A DNA stretch of 64,000 nucleotides from Novosphingobium sp. 9 (GTDB lineage: Bacteria; Pseudomonadota; Alphaproteobacteria; Sphingomonadales; Sphingomonadaceae). The notes below the pieces were generated by a model, which did no database searches, was not told the origin of the DNA, and saw nothing but the letters and a program-made list of their open reading frames with translations. The stretch covers positions 1,144,501 through 1,208,500 of the forward strand of contig NZ_CP022708.1 in the NCBI RefSeq assembly GCF_025340265.1, read 5' to 3'. Positions 36,998 to 46,934 of this stretch are shown one piece after another. Each line of letters starts with the position of its first letter. Position 1 is the first letter of the stretch. The position numbers and the translations under genes are program-made.

Positions 36998-38354
36998 TCA
37001 GGCGCGCCTGCCGATCGCGACCGAGGCCAATGTCATCAGCACCGCACAGCCTGCGAAGGCGACCGTGCCGATCACTGCCAGCGACAGGCCGACGGCGCCG
37101 TCCGAATGGAAGACATGTTCGGTCAGGAAAGCCACCAGCACCGGCCCCAGCGATGCTCCAACCAGCGTCATGAAGAACGCATAGAAGGAAATCGCCAGCC
37201 CGCGCACCTGCGGCGGCGAGACATCGGCGATCACCGACAGCATCGAAGAGCCGAACAGGCACGATGCAAAAGCGATCGACGTCAGCAACACAAGCGCCAG
37301 TTCACCGCGTCCGGCGAATACCGCCAGCACTGACGGCAACGCAACAATCGCCAGGATGCCTGCGAAACGCAACAACCCCTTCGATCCCCAGCGACGCACC
37401 ACGCGGTCAAGCACGAAGCCTGCGCTCAGCGACCCCAGGGCCGCCCAGACGATATTGCCCGTGCCCAACGCCTTGCTCGTCTGCTCGATCGAATATCCGA
37501 ACACCCGCGTCATGACCATCGGGCTCCAGTAGACCGCAATGGATACGCCCATGCCATAGAAGGCAAGCCCACCGTAAAGCGGCAGGAAGAGGCGCCATTC
37601 GCGCAGCATCTCCCCAACGCCCTGCGCGATGTTCGCACGGCGGCTTTCGCGTGGTGCCTCGCTGGAAACCGCGCCCGCCTTCTTGCGCGGCTCACGCATG
37701 GGCAGGAAAATCGCCGCCAGCACCAACCCGACAAGGCCTGCAAGAATGAAGGCCACGCGCCACGGCGCCATCTCGCTCAAGCGACCCAGCGCATCGAACG
37801 CACCTCGGGGGCGGCCTCCAGCACGTAGCCGGTTAGAAGCGTCCCCAGACCGAAGGCGATCATGGATCCGAACATGTAAAGCGCCATGGCCTTGCCCCGA
37901 CGTTTGGCCGGAAACAGGTCGGCGATCAGCGTGATCGCACAGGGTGCCATCACCGCCTCGCCCGTACCGATGAGCAGACGAGCGACGAACATCTGGGTGA
38001 AGTTTTCAGCAAGCCCCGTCGCCAGGGTGGCAGCGCTCCATACCGAAATTCCCGCGATCAGCAGCCATTTGCGGCTCACCACATCGGTCACAAGCCCCAG
38101 AGCCACACCCGCCAGCACATAGAACACCGAGAATGCGACACCTTGCAGAAGCGCGATCTGCATATCGGTAATCGACAGGTCGTGACGCACCGGGTCCACC
38201 ACCAGGGACAGCATTCCGCGATCCATGGTGGAAATGATCTGCGCCAGGCAGAGCAGCACGACAATGCACCACGCCCCCAACATGCTGGTGGCGGCAGGCT
38301 GCGTGGTAACGTCAAGCCTTGGTTATCCGTAACTTTGGGTAGGATGGCGGTCAT
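36998..38354 (-). CDS. MFS transporter (frame disrupted, one or two sites)
   Basis: The two halves of a 12-helix carrier lie in different frames. The N-terminal part (LCLAQIISTMDRGMLSLVVD, ALLQGVAFSVFYVLAGVALG, LIADLFPAKRRGKAMALYM) ends at EVRS; the C-terminal part begins RLSEMAPWRVAFILAGLVGL. One base missing near 37797-37802 joins them. The best start, ATG 38354 behind GGAG, needs a second base near 38314-38318; ATG 38283 needs none. The sequence resembles the MFS carrier at 56786 over its first 120 residues. Probably imports an organic acid or the pathway substrate; co-transcribed with the hydrolase at 36124. Confidence 0.8.
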
Positions 38355-38512
38355 GGGGACTCCTTCACCGACTTTAATGTCTTGAAAGCAAGCCAATTGC
38401 ATAGCCCCTCTGACTCTATATCCACTCTACGGAAACATCTGCCTCTGACGTTCCCGCCGCCCGTTCCCCGGTGGCATGGGCAAGGCTCGTTGCTATCTGC
38501 GGAGATCTCTCG

Positions 38513-39865
38513 ATGAAACTGTTGGCGTTCCTGATGCAGACCGGCGGCCACATCGCCGGATGGCGGCACCCGCAAGCAGCCGAGAACGCGCTGTGCGATC
38601 TCGATTATTTCGTTTCTGCCGCACAAACGGCAGAGCGCGGCCTGTTCGATGCCGTGTTTTTCGCAGATTCGGTCGGCTATCCGGGATCGCGATCGGCAGA
38701 TGCGTTTGCCGGGCAGGAGGCCCCGAAACTCGACCCGTTGATGCTGCTGTCCGCCCTCAGCGTCGCCACCCGCAACGTCGGCCTGATCGGCACGGCATCG
38801 ACGACGTTCAACGAACCCTATCCCACGGCCCGGCGCTATGCCACGCTCGATCACCTGAGCGGTGGCCGTGCCGGATGGAACATCGTCACCTCGACGATGC
38901 CGAACGAGGCGCACAATCATTCGCTGGCGCAGTTACCTGCCCATGCCGACCGTTACCGCCGCGCTGCCGAATTCGTCGATGTTTCCCGCAACCTGTGGGA
39001 CAGCTGGAGCGATGGCGCGGTGCTGTCCGACAAGACCAGCGGGAAATATGTCGATCCCGCCGGCATTTCCGCCATCGATCACGCTGGCGAATTCTTCTCC
39101 GTCGCCGGGCCGCTCAATGTCCCACGCTCACCGCAGGGCCATCCGGTACTGGTCCAGGCTGGCGCCTCGCCGGACGGCAAGGCTTTTGCGGCCCGCTACG
39201 CCGACGTAATCTTCACCTCGCACCCTACGATCGAGACCGCACTCGCCTTCCGGCAGGAAATGCATGACCTGCTTGCAGCACAGGGCCGCGCGAAGGATGC
39301 GCTCAAGGTGCTTCCCGCGATCACGCCCGTGATAGCCGACACGCGCGAGGAGGCACAGGCGCTCAAGGCCGAACTCGACGCGCTGATCCCGCTGCCGATC
39401 GCGGTCAACAAGCTGGAACAACTTCTGGGCGGGTTCGACCTGTCCTCTGCCGATCTCGACAGGCCTTTGCCTGCCTTGCCGCAAGCCTATCTGGAAGGCC
39501 AGAATTCCACTCGCGACCGGGTTCTGGAAGTGGCCGAAAAGCAACGCCCCTCGGTTCGCGATCTCGCGATGCAGATGGCAGCCGGACGCACGAGCCAGTC
39601 GCTGGTGGGAACGCCCCAGGATATCGCCGATTCGCTGGCGCACTGGTATGAAAGCGGCGCGGCAGACGGATTTGTCATTGCCGCGCCGGTTCTGCCCGTC
39701 GGGCTGGAGCGCTTCGTCGATGGCGTCGTGCCGCTGCTCCAGCAGCGTGGCCTATTCCGTCGCTCTTACGAGGGCAAGACGCTGCGCGACAACCTCGGCC
39801 TGCCGCGCCCCGAACGGATCTTCGACATGCTGCCGGACCTCTACCGCAAGCCCGAATTCTGGTAA
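38513..39865 (+). CDS. NtaA/SnaA/DszA-family FMN-dependent monooxygenase, copy 2
   Basis: ATG 38513 has GGAG about 9 bp upstream, giving 450 residues. The order of signatures matches copy 1 at 31921: LLAFLMQTGGHIAGWRHP, LIGTASTTFNEPYPTARRYA, LDHLSGGRAGWNIVTS, VSRNLWDSWSDGAVL, QGHPVLVQAGASPDG and LFRRSYEGKTLRDNLGL. A flavin reductase must come from elsewhere. It is divergent from the MFS gene at 38354 and followed by a strong terminator, so it is a single-gene unit. Substrate may differ from copy 1, since the two share only moderate identity. Confidence 0.9.
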   Translation: MKLLAFLMQTGGHIAGWRHPQAAENALCDLDYFVSAAQTAERGLFDAVFFADSVGYPGSRSADAFAGQEAPKLDPLMLLSALSVATRNVGLIGTASTTFNEPYPTARRYATLDHLSGGRAGWNIVTSTMPNEAHNHSLAQLPAHADRYRRAAEFVDVSRNLWDSWSDGAVLSDKTSGKYVDPAGISAIDHAGEFFSVAGPLNVPRSPQGHPVLVQAGASPDGKAFAARYADVIFTSHPTIETALAFRQEMHDLLAAQGRAKDALKVLPAITPVIADTREEAQALKAELDALIPLPIAVNKLEQLLGGFDLSSADLDRPLPALPQAYLEGQNSTRDRVLEVAEKQRPSVRDLAMQMAAGRTSQSLVGTPQDIADSLAHWYESGAADGFVIAAPVLPVGLERFVDGVVPLLQQRGLFRRSYEGKTLRDNLGLPRPERIFDMLPDLYRKPEFW

Positions 39866-39867
39866 CG

Positions 39868-39903
39868 AAAAAGGGCGCGGCCATCATCGGCCGCGCCCTT
39901 TTT
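39868..39903. terminator. Strong bidirectional terminator
   Basis: AAAAAGGGCGCGGCC pairs with GGCCGCGCCCTTTTT around a short loop, with T runs on both strands. It separates the convergent monooxygenase and hydrolase genes. Confidence 0.92.
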
Positions 39904-39926
39904 GCCGCCTATGCGGCTTGCGCCGG

Positions 39927-40882
39927 TCAGGCCTTCGGGAAATCCGGGGCAAGGAACCCCTTCAGCACAGTGGCCGTGGCGGCAGGCTGATCCTGCATCA
40001 CGAACGCCCCGGCGCCCGGCACCACACGTGTCACCGACCGCTTCAAGGCTGCCTCGGCCGCACTGCGGAATTTGACGTAGGCCTTGTCGTACTCGCCATA
40101 GACCAGCATCGTCGGGCACGCGATGCGCGGCATGGTGCCGATGATGTCAAAATCGGCGACCCCGCGCTCGGACGGCTGGATCCAGCGTCCGGCGGCCTTG
40201 CGGCTGGCCAGACCATCGATCTGAATCTGGTGCGTATTGACGATACCGAAGATATCGCTGAGCAGCTTTTCCGGCGTGGGCACCGGCAGACCGTTCTTGT
40301 CGTAAAGTGCGGTCTGCTTTTCGTCGATCGCGGTGTGGATTTCAGCCAGGGTACGGCGCGGAGACAGAGCACTGGAAACCAGGGCCAGGCGCTCGACCCG
40401 CTCGGGCCAGAACGCGGCGAGCGGAACCGAGAGACATCCGCCGAGCGACGTGCCGATCAGCGCAATGCGATCGATCCCCAGTTCATCCAGTGCGCCTACG
40501 AGCAGCGCGGCCGTCTCACCAAGGGTCTGGATATAGGGCGGCGGCCCGTCCCAGGCCGAGCCACCATGGCCGGGCAGATCGAAGGCATAGACCTTGCGCC
40601 CCTCGGCCAGCGCGGGCGCCACGAAGCGCCAGTCGGAAAGCCACCCGCCAAGCTTGTGCAACAGAACGACCGGGGCAGGCCGGAATTGCCCGAACCCAGC
40701 GTCGCATAATGCAGAATGCCGCCCGCGCGGCGAACGGACCCGAATCCATCCCACGGGCCCTTTGGTGGAGTCACGGTTGCTCGCGCACTTGCGCGTGCCG
40801 TTTCCGCACGCCCGGTGCCGACCAGCCCGGCGAAGGCCATTGCGGCGCCAGCGCCCGCCATCAACTTGCGTCGATCCAACAT
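39927..40882 (-). CDS. Tat-exported alpha/beta hydrolase (frame disrupted at a G4 run)
   Basis: ATG 40882 begins MLDRRKLMAGAGAAMAFAGL, a twin-arginine-like signal. The frame is sound to NSGLP. One extra base in the run at 40672-40675 restores PVVLLHKLGGWLSDWRFVAP and the rest to FPKA at 39927, about 318 residues. The elbow ALIGTSLGGCLS has the normal serine, and VPGAGAFVMQDQP stands where the catalytic His is usually found. Export suggests a periplasmic esterase or amidase acting on the substrate before uptake. It lies 105 bp behind the GntR gene. Confidence 0.78.
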
Positions 40883-40987
40883 GTCACCTCGTTTATTTCG
40901 GCTGATTCCGTTCCGAAGGCATGCAAGCCGCCCTTGCCTCGTCCATCAAGACCGCCCGGCCAGCATGATCGCGGCGTGGATAGCGCC

Positions 40988-41779
40988 TTAAAGAACCGTG
41001 GCCCGCATGCCGCTCTCTGCGCCTCCATCACCGCCGGTATCATAGCTGATCGGGCGCCCGTTCAGATCGAGCCGGATCTGGAACCGATCGGAACGATAAT
41101 GGGCATACGTCAGCAGAAACGGCTGACCACTGGCATCGGAGCTGACACGGCTGATCTTGAGCAGCGCGGAAAGCGGATCGATTTCCAGCGCCTGCGCTAT
41201 CCGGGTATCGGCCTGGATTGCCCGGATCGTCTGCTCGGCATGGGCCACCTTGTAACCGGCATCCTGCAGCAGTTGAAGGATCGGCCCTCGTGCAAGGTTC
41301 CCTGCCGTCATCAGGGGCGCCAGATCTGCCGGAACGAAGCTGACGACATATCCGATCGGAATCCCATCCAGGAAACGGAGGCGAATGGCCCGAATAACCT
41401 CGCTGCCGGGCTCCAGCTTGAGCGCGTTCATCACCGAGGCGTCAGCCTGTTCGGTATTCACTTCGATCACATTGACCGTCGTGCCGCTGCCCAGAGCCAT
41501 GAGCGAGTCCATCGCCTGATGGATATCGGCCTCGATCGGCTTTCCGGGTGTCCTGAAAGAAACACGTGTGCCCAAACGCCGCCGCCGCTCGACATAGCGT
41601 TGATCGGCCAGCTCATTGAGCACGCGCCGGGCCGTGATCCGGGATACCTGAAAGTTCGCAGCCAGCTCAAGTTCGGTCGGAAGCGAGCTTCCGAAAGGCC
41701 GCTGTCCATTCAGGATTTCATCGCGAAGCTGCTGATATATCTGATAGTAGAGCGGAACAGCCGCATTGCGATCCAACAA
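40988..41779 (-). CDS. GntR-family regulator, HutC/UTRA type
   Basis: I choose TTG 41779 because GGAG lies 8 bases upstream and the protein then begins just before the conserved VPLYYQIYQQLRDEILNGQ; an upstream TTG at 41839 lacks a ribosome site. The 263-residue protein has a winged helix (PTELELAANFQVSRITARRV, LNELADQRYVERRRRLGT) and a UTRA effector domain (EVIRAIRLRFLDGIPIGYVV; LLKISRVSSDASGQPFLLTY). HutC-type regulators usually repress nearby catabolic genes until an inducer acid binds. Targets may be the divergent operon side and the CoA-transferase operon; CAATTGAC occurs at both. Confidence 0.88.
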   Translation of the reverse strand: MLDRNAAVPLYYQIYQQLRDEILNGQRPFGSSLPTELELAANFQVSRITARRVLNELADQRYVERRRRLGTRVSFRTPGKPIEADIHQAMDSLMALGSGTTVNVIEVNTEQADASVMNALKLEPGSEVIRAIRLRFLDGIPIGYVVSFVPADLAPLMTAGNLARGPILQLLQDAGYKVAHAEQTIRAIQADTRIAQALEIDPLSALLKISRVSSDASGQPFLLTYAHYRSDRFQIRLDLNGRPISYDTGGDGGAESGMRATVL

Positions 41780-41913
41780 GTGCGAAGCTCCACCACCCAA
41801 AAAATACTTAGCCAGATTCCTTAGCGTCCCAACAGCCAATTGACCATGGCGATCATTGCATTGCCCACCAGTCGGTCAATGGCATTCGCGAATTGTATTA
41901 TCAAATGGCACCA

Positions 41914-42522
41914 TCACAGGTAGATCCAGGGCCTGACAAGACCATCGCGAGACAGGAAGGCGTCTATCTCCGCCTGATGGCGCTGCGTCAGGGCAATCGC
42001 ATCCGCGCCCTCCAGCAGCATCATGCGCGCTTCGGCATCAAGGCGGAACGGGAATTGCAGGCTACCGCAGCGAACCTGTCCTGCCGCAATATCGACCGAG
42101 GTCGCCTTTCCGTCTCCGGCGCGACGGGCCAGTTCCTGAATGGCTTCCTTTGGCAGCACCACAGGCGCCAGCCCGTTACGAATACAGTTCGCCTCAAAGA
42201 TCGGGCTGAACGAACTGGCGATCACCACGCGAAACCCGTATTCGGCCAGTGCCCAGACGGCATGTTCGCGGCTGGACCCGCATCCGAAGTTGCTGCCTCC
42301 CAGCAGGATGGCGGCTCCGGCAAACGCGGGAAGGTTGAGCACGAAATCCGACCGCACTTCGCGCGAGCCCACTTCACGATAACGCCAGCCTGCGAACAGC
42401 CCTTCGGCCAGACCGTCCTTGGTGACGGTCTTCATCTCGCGCGAGGGGATAATGATGTCCGTGTCGATGTTGTCATGCACCAACGGCACGGCAATGCTTT
42501 CGACGAGAATGACAGGGGTCAT
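41914..42522 (-). CDS. LeuD-like hydro-lyase, small subunit (module B)
   Basis: ATG 42522 overlaps the large-subunit stop (ATGA), giving 202 residues. VHDNIDTDIIIPSREMK and [19 protein letters not shown] are the small-subunit signatures. It is the last gene of the operon CoA-transferase, LeuC-like, LeuD-like. It differs markedly from the module A copy, so the two pairs probably act on different substrates. Confidence 0.9.
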   Translation of the reverse strand: MTPVILVESIAVPLVHDNIDTDIIIPSREMKTVTKDGLAEGLFAGWRYREVGSREVRSDFVLNLPAFAGAAILLGGSNFGCGSSREHAVWALAEYGFRVVIASSFSPIFEANCIRNGLAPVVLPKEAIQELARRAGDGKATSVDIAAGQVRCGSLQFPFRLDAEARMMLLEGADAIALTQRHQAEIDAFLSRDGLVRPWIYL

Positions 42523-43936
42523 ACCGGCGCCTTTCCAAGGTTTGCGATCTTCTGATCGGGCACGCCCGGAAGCGGCGGTGCGACGATCGCCCCTGCCAGC
42601 GCCGACGCCGCCACCGTCTCGGGCGATGCAAGGTGCGTCCGGGTGCGCGGTCCCTGACGGCTCTCGAAATTGCGATTGGTCGAACTGATGACCCGCTGAT
42701 CGGCTCCGAAACTCTCGCCGCCGGCAAAGAAGCACATCGAACACCCCGATTCGCGCCATTCAAACCCGGCGGCCGTGAATATCCGATCGAGACCTTCGGC
42801 TTCGGCCTGTGCCTTCACGCTGCTGGACCCCGGCACGCAGATCGCCCGCACACCCGGTGCGACCTTGTGTCCTTCAATAACGGCTGCGGCACGGCGCAGA
42901 TCCGATATCCGGCTGTTCGTACAGGACCCGATGAACGCACCTTCGATAGCAAGCCCCTCCAGCGCGGTGCCCGGTTGCAGGTCCATGTAGTCCAGCGCAC
43001 GCGCGCTATCGGCAACTTCGGGAACCGGCATGCCAAGCGGCACGGCCTGTTGCGGACTGGTGCCCCATGTCACCATGGGGCGCATCCTTGCCGCATCGAA
43101 GACATGTTCGGACGCAAACCCGGCGCCCACGTCGCTGAACAACGCCCGCCACTGCGATAATGCCGTGGGCCAGGTATCGCCGCCCGGCGCGAAAGGCCTG
43201 CCCTTCAACCAGGCAAAAGTCTTCTCGTCGGGCGCGATGACCGCTCCGAATGCGGCAAGTTCGGTCGCCATGTTGCACAGCGTCATGCGCGCTTCCATAT
43301 CGAACGCGTAAACGGTGCTGCCTGCAAACTCGACAATATGGCCCTTCGCCCCGTTGGATCCGAGCGCGGCAATGATATGAAGCGCTACATCCTTGGCCGT
43401 GACACCTGCCGCCAGTTCACCCTCAATGCGAATACGCATGTCCTTGGGGCGCGAAAGCCGCAGCGTCATCGTCGCCAGAACATGCTCTGCTTCGGTCGAA
43501 CCGATCCCCAAGCCAGCGCACCGAACGCGCCCTGCGTGCAGGTGTGACTGTCCGGGCAAACCAGCGTGGCACCGGGCAGAACGATACCCTGCTCCGGCGA
43601 GATCACATGAACGATCCCCTGCCGCGGGTCGCTGACATCGAACAGGGTTATACCATGGCGATGCGCGCTTTCGCGAGTGGCAAGAATGAAATCGGTGCCG
43701 GTGGGCATCGTCGTGCGATCGGTACGGCCCGGCAAGGTATCGACGATATGGTCCATCGTGGCGAAAACCTGCCGGGGACGGCTGACGTGACGCCCGGCCG
43801 CCTCCAGCGACTTGAGCGCTACGCCGCCCGTCCGCTCATGCAACAGCAGGCGGTCGATCGCGACAATTTCAGCACCACTCTCAAGCGTCAGGACACGATG
43901 CGCAGACCAGATCTTCTCCGCCAGCGTCCGGCTCAT
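42519..43936 (-). CDS. LeuC-like aconitase-family hydro-lyase, large subunit (module B; frame disrupted)
   Basis: ATG 43936 overlaps the CoA-transferase stop. The first frame gives [20 protein letters not shown] and [16 protein letters not shown]. The rest, [20 protein letters not shown] onward, is in another frame; one extra base in the run at 43506-43511 joins them. Iron-sulfur ligands are visible in FIGSCTNSR and [11 protein letters not shown]. Restored length is about 472 residues. With a class III CoA-transferase in front and an HMG-CoA-lyase-like gene nearby, hydration of citraconate or another alkyl-maleate to a citramalate-type acid is a good hypothesis. Confidence 0.82.
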
Positions 43937-45146
43937 GCGGCAACCCCGGCGAGTTCAACGGCCCCCGAGGCTGCAAGCTGGGCAATCTGCTCTTCCCCGA
44001 AACCCCAGTCACGCAGGATCTGCGCGGTATCCTCACCCACGCGCGCCAGATCGTGACGGACACCCGGCAGTTCGCCGTTCAGTTCCACCGGCAAGGCCGG
44101 AAGGCGCACGGCGGTTCCGTCCGTCAGCGTCAGGTCGACCAGCGCACCGTTGGCGTTGAGATGAACGTCGTCGAGCAGATCCTCGGGCCGGGCAATCGGT
44201 GCAAACGCGACGCCTGTCTCTTCCAGACGGGCCAGCAGCGCCTCGCGCTCAAAGCCGGACACCAGTTCGCGTATACGCGGCAAGAGCACATCGCGCGCGA
44301 GCACGCGCTGGTTGTTCTCGGCAAGCGATGCGTCAGCGGCCAGATCCTCCAGACCGAAACCGGCCGTAAAGCGCGCCCACTGCGCATCGCTGACCACGCC
44401 GATAAACACCTGCTCGCCCGGATTGGCGGTCTCGAAAACGTCGTAGATTGCCCAGGCGGACACCCTTTCGGGCATCGGGCGGGCGGGTGTTCCGGTCACG
44501 GCCATCTGCGCGATGTGCTGGCCGACGAGGAAGGCGGTCGTCTCGAACAGCGAAGAGCGTACCGTGGCCCCCAACCCCGTTTCCGCGCGACGCGTGAGCG
44601 CGGCCAGAATGCCGATGGCCCCGAACATGCCGCCTGCCACATCGATCACCGAGGCGCCTGCGCGTAACGGTCGCCCGCTGGGCCCGGTCATATAGGCAAG
44701 ACCACCCATCATCTGCGCAACTTCGTCCAGCGCGGCGCGATGCTCGTAAGGCCCGGCCAGAAACCCTTTTGCCGAATAATAGATCAGGCCCGGATTGCTC
44801 TGGCGGAACGCATCCGGCCCCAGGCCCAGCTTGTCCAGCGCGCCGGGCCGGAAGTTCTCGATCAGCACGTCCGCCCCTCGACCAGCTTGCGCGCCGTCTC
44901 CAGCCCCTCTGCCGATTTGAGGTCGATCGCGATCGAGCGCTTGTTGCGGTTGTACATCGGGAAATAGCCCGAGCCCGAACCCAGCAACCGGCGCGTGCGG
45001 TCGCCGCCGATCGGCTCGACCTTGATCACTTCCGCACCAAGGTCGGCCAGCACCAGCCCGGCGGACGGCCCCATCACCATGTGCGAGAACTCCACCACCC
45101 GGATGTTCTGAAGTGGCAGCGTTGCCCCCGGTCCCCGCATATTCAT
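43933..45146 (-). CDS. Class III (CaiB/BaiF) CoA-transferase (frame disrupted at a C4 run)
   Basis: ATG 45146 starts [20 protein letters not shown], then [20 protein letters not shown] and the [13 protein letters not shown] segment typical of the family. After LVEG the frame is lost; one extra base in the run at 44874-44877 gives [20 protein letters not shown]. Catalytic Asp is likely in [12 protein letters not shown]. Restored length is about 404 residues. These enzymes move CoA between carboxylic acids, as succinyl-CoA:(R)-citramalate CoA-transferase does. As first gene of the operon with the LeuCD-like pair, it probably activates the hydroxy acid they make. Confidence 0.83.
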
Positions 45147-45188
45147 GTCCTTCTAGTCGTAACCCTTGCCGCACCGTGAAATCGATCC

Positions 45189-45218
45189 GGACAATTGACA
45201 TACTCAAAGGACAATTGA
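45189..45218. promoter_or_regulatory. Direct repeat GGACAATTGA, two copies 20 bp apart
   Basis: GGACAATTGA occurs at 45189-45198 and 45209-45218, exactly two helical turns apart, in the divergent promoter region between the CoA-transferase operon and the isochorismatase operon. A similar CCAATTGACC lies at 41836-41845, just upstream of the GntR gene. It could be a GntR operator. Confidence 0.4.
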
Positions 45219-45336
45219 ACAATCGCAAGGCATGCAGGCGGCCTGTTCGCTCTGCGGGCACAGGAGACCTTTCGGCTCCCCCTGATGCACAAACGCGAGG
45301 CATCATGGTTGCAGGTTGCATCAAGGAGAAGGCACG

Positions 45337-46023
45337 GTGAGCGATATCGTCGGAACCCGCATGGTCTGTGAGGACAAGACCGCGCGGCAGCTATTCGAGC
45401 AGGTCATGGCGAACCCCGCCCGCGCCAAGTTCGGCTTTGGCGAACGCCTTGCCATCGTCAACATCGACTTCCAGAATGCGTATACCCGCATCGACGAGTT
45501 CAAGACCGCCTACGAGACCGACCCGCGCCAGATCGAACACGTCAACACGATCTCCCGCCTCGCCCGCGCGAAGGGCATGCCGGTGGTCTGGACGCGCGTC
45601 GCCTATGCCGAAGATGCCAGCGATGCGGGAGTCTGGGGCACGCGCACCAATACCCCCGACAGCCTCCAGAACATCAAGTACGGCAGCCGCCGACATGCCT
45701 TCGACGAGCGTTGCGAAATCGACGAGGCGAAGGACACGATCTACACCAAGCGCATGCCCTCGCCGTTCTTCGAGACGCCGTTGCAGAGCTTGCTGGTGTG
45801 GCACAAGGTGGACACCGTCGTCATCACCGGCGGCTCGACCTCGGGCTGCGTGCGCGCCGCTGCGGTCGATTCCCTTTCTCGCGGATATCGCACGATCGTG
45901 CCGATCGAGACCTGTGCCGACAAGCACGAGTCCTATCACTTCGCCAATCTTACCGACCTTCAACTCAAGTACGCCGATGTCGAACCGGTGCAGACCGTGA
46001 TCGACTGGCTGGAGGCCCGCTGA
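45337..46023 (+). CDS. Isochorismatase-family amidohydrolase (module B)
   Basis: GTG 45337 follows AAGGAGAAGG, giving 228 residues. Catalytic residues are visible: Asp in LAIVNIDFQNAY, Lys in IYTKRMPSPFFET and Cys in ITGGSTSGCVRAAAVD. The family hydrolyses amides and carbamoyl groups (maleamate, nicotinamide, N-carbamoylsarcosine, ureidoacrylate). The stop overlaps the start of a PuuE-like gene by one base, and a second PuuE-like gene follows. The order amidase-PuuE-PuuE suggests stepwise ring opening and deamidation of a cyclic amide. It parallels the intact-frame counterpart at 17704. Confidence 0.88.
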   Translation: MSDIVGTRMVCEDKTARQLFEQVMANPARAKFGFGERLAIVNIDFQNAYTRIDEFKTAYETDPRQIEHVNTISRLARAKGMPVVWTRVAYAEDASDAGVWGTRTNTPDSLQNIKYGSRRHAFDERCEIDEAKDTIYTKRMPSPFFETPLQSLLVWHKVDTVVITGGSTSGCVRAAAVDSLSRGYRTIVPIETCADKHESYHFANLTDLQLKYADVEPVQTVIDWLEAR

Positions 46024-46934
46024 TGCGCGAAGGCGAAAAGGACCCCGGCCTCTACGACTATCGTGCCTGGCCCGAACGTGCCCCGCTGCAATGGCCGGAA
46101 GGCAAGACCTGCGCGGTCTGGGTCTCTCCCAATCTCGAGTTCTACGAACTCGACCCACCGGCCAATCCTCACCGCAAATCCTGGGCGAAGCCTCATCCCG
46201 ACGTGGTAGGCTATTCGCACCGCGACCACGCCAACCGCGTGGGCCACTGGCGCATGGCCGATGTGATGAGCAAGCACGGCTTTCCCGGTTCGGTCAGTCT
46301 GTCGGTGGCGCTGTGCCAGCACATGCCCGAAGTCGTCGCCGATGCGAACGCGCGGGGCTGGGAGTTCTTCAGCCACGGCATCTACAACACCCGCTATTCC
46401 TACGGCATGGACGAGGCGCAGGAGCGCGCCATCATCGAGGATTCTATCCATACCGTGCGCGAGGCGACCGGGCAGACCATCAAGGGCTGGCTAGCCCCTG
46501 CCCTTACCCACACGCCGCGCACGCTGGACCTGATCGCCGAATATGGCCTGAACTATACCTGCGATCTCTACCACGACGACCAGCCCGGCGAAGTTCATGT
46601 GCAATCGGGCCGTCTGATCTCGATGCCCTACAGCCTTGAGGTCAACGATCATTACGGGTTCTTCGTCTACAACATGAGCCCGCGCGAATACGCAGACGTC
46701 TTGATCCGCCAGTTCGAGCGGCTTGCTGCAGAGGGCGAGAACGGCGGTACGGTGATGTGCATTCCGCTGCATTCCTACCTGATCGGCCAGCCGCATCGCA
46801 TCGGTGCCTTCGAGGAAGTGCTGCGCCACATTGCAGCAGACGGCCGCGCCTGGATTACCCGTTCGGGCGACATCGCGGACCATTACATGGCGCAGACCGG
46901 CGCCCCCACATCTTGCGAGGAGATCGTGCGATGA
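46023..46934 (+). CDS. PuuE-like cyclic amide/imide hydrolase, copy 2
   Basis: ATG 46023 gives 303 residues. TFDDG of deacetylases is replaced by VSPNLEFYEL; the second motif is WEFFSHGIYNTRYSYG; the C-terminal motif is IPLHSYLIGQPHRIGAFEE with both histidines. GWLAPALTHTPRTLDLIAEYG is typical of PuuE-type allantoinases. Cytoplasmic, no signal peptide. It lies between the amidase (1-bp overlap) and copy 3 (4-bp overlap). Likely an amidohydrolase for a cyclic amide such as an imide, hydantoin or allantoin-like ring. Confidence 0.82.
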   Translation: MREGEKDPGLYDYRAWPERAPLQWPEGKTCAVWVSPNLEFYELDPPANPHRKSWAKPHPDVVGYSHRDHANRVGHWRMADVMSKHGFPGSVSLSVALCQHMPEVVADANARGWEFFSHGIYNTRYSYGMDEAQERAIIEDSIHTVREATGQTIKGWLAPALTHTPRTLDLIAEYGLNYTCDLYHDDQPGEVHVQSGRLISMPYSLEVNDHYGFFVYNMSPREYADVLIRQFERLAAEGENGGTVMCIPLHSYLIGQPHRIGAFEEVLRHIAADGRAWITRSGDIADHYMAQTGAPTSCEEIVR

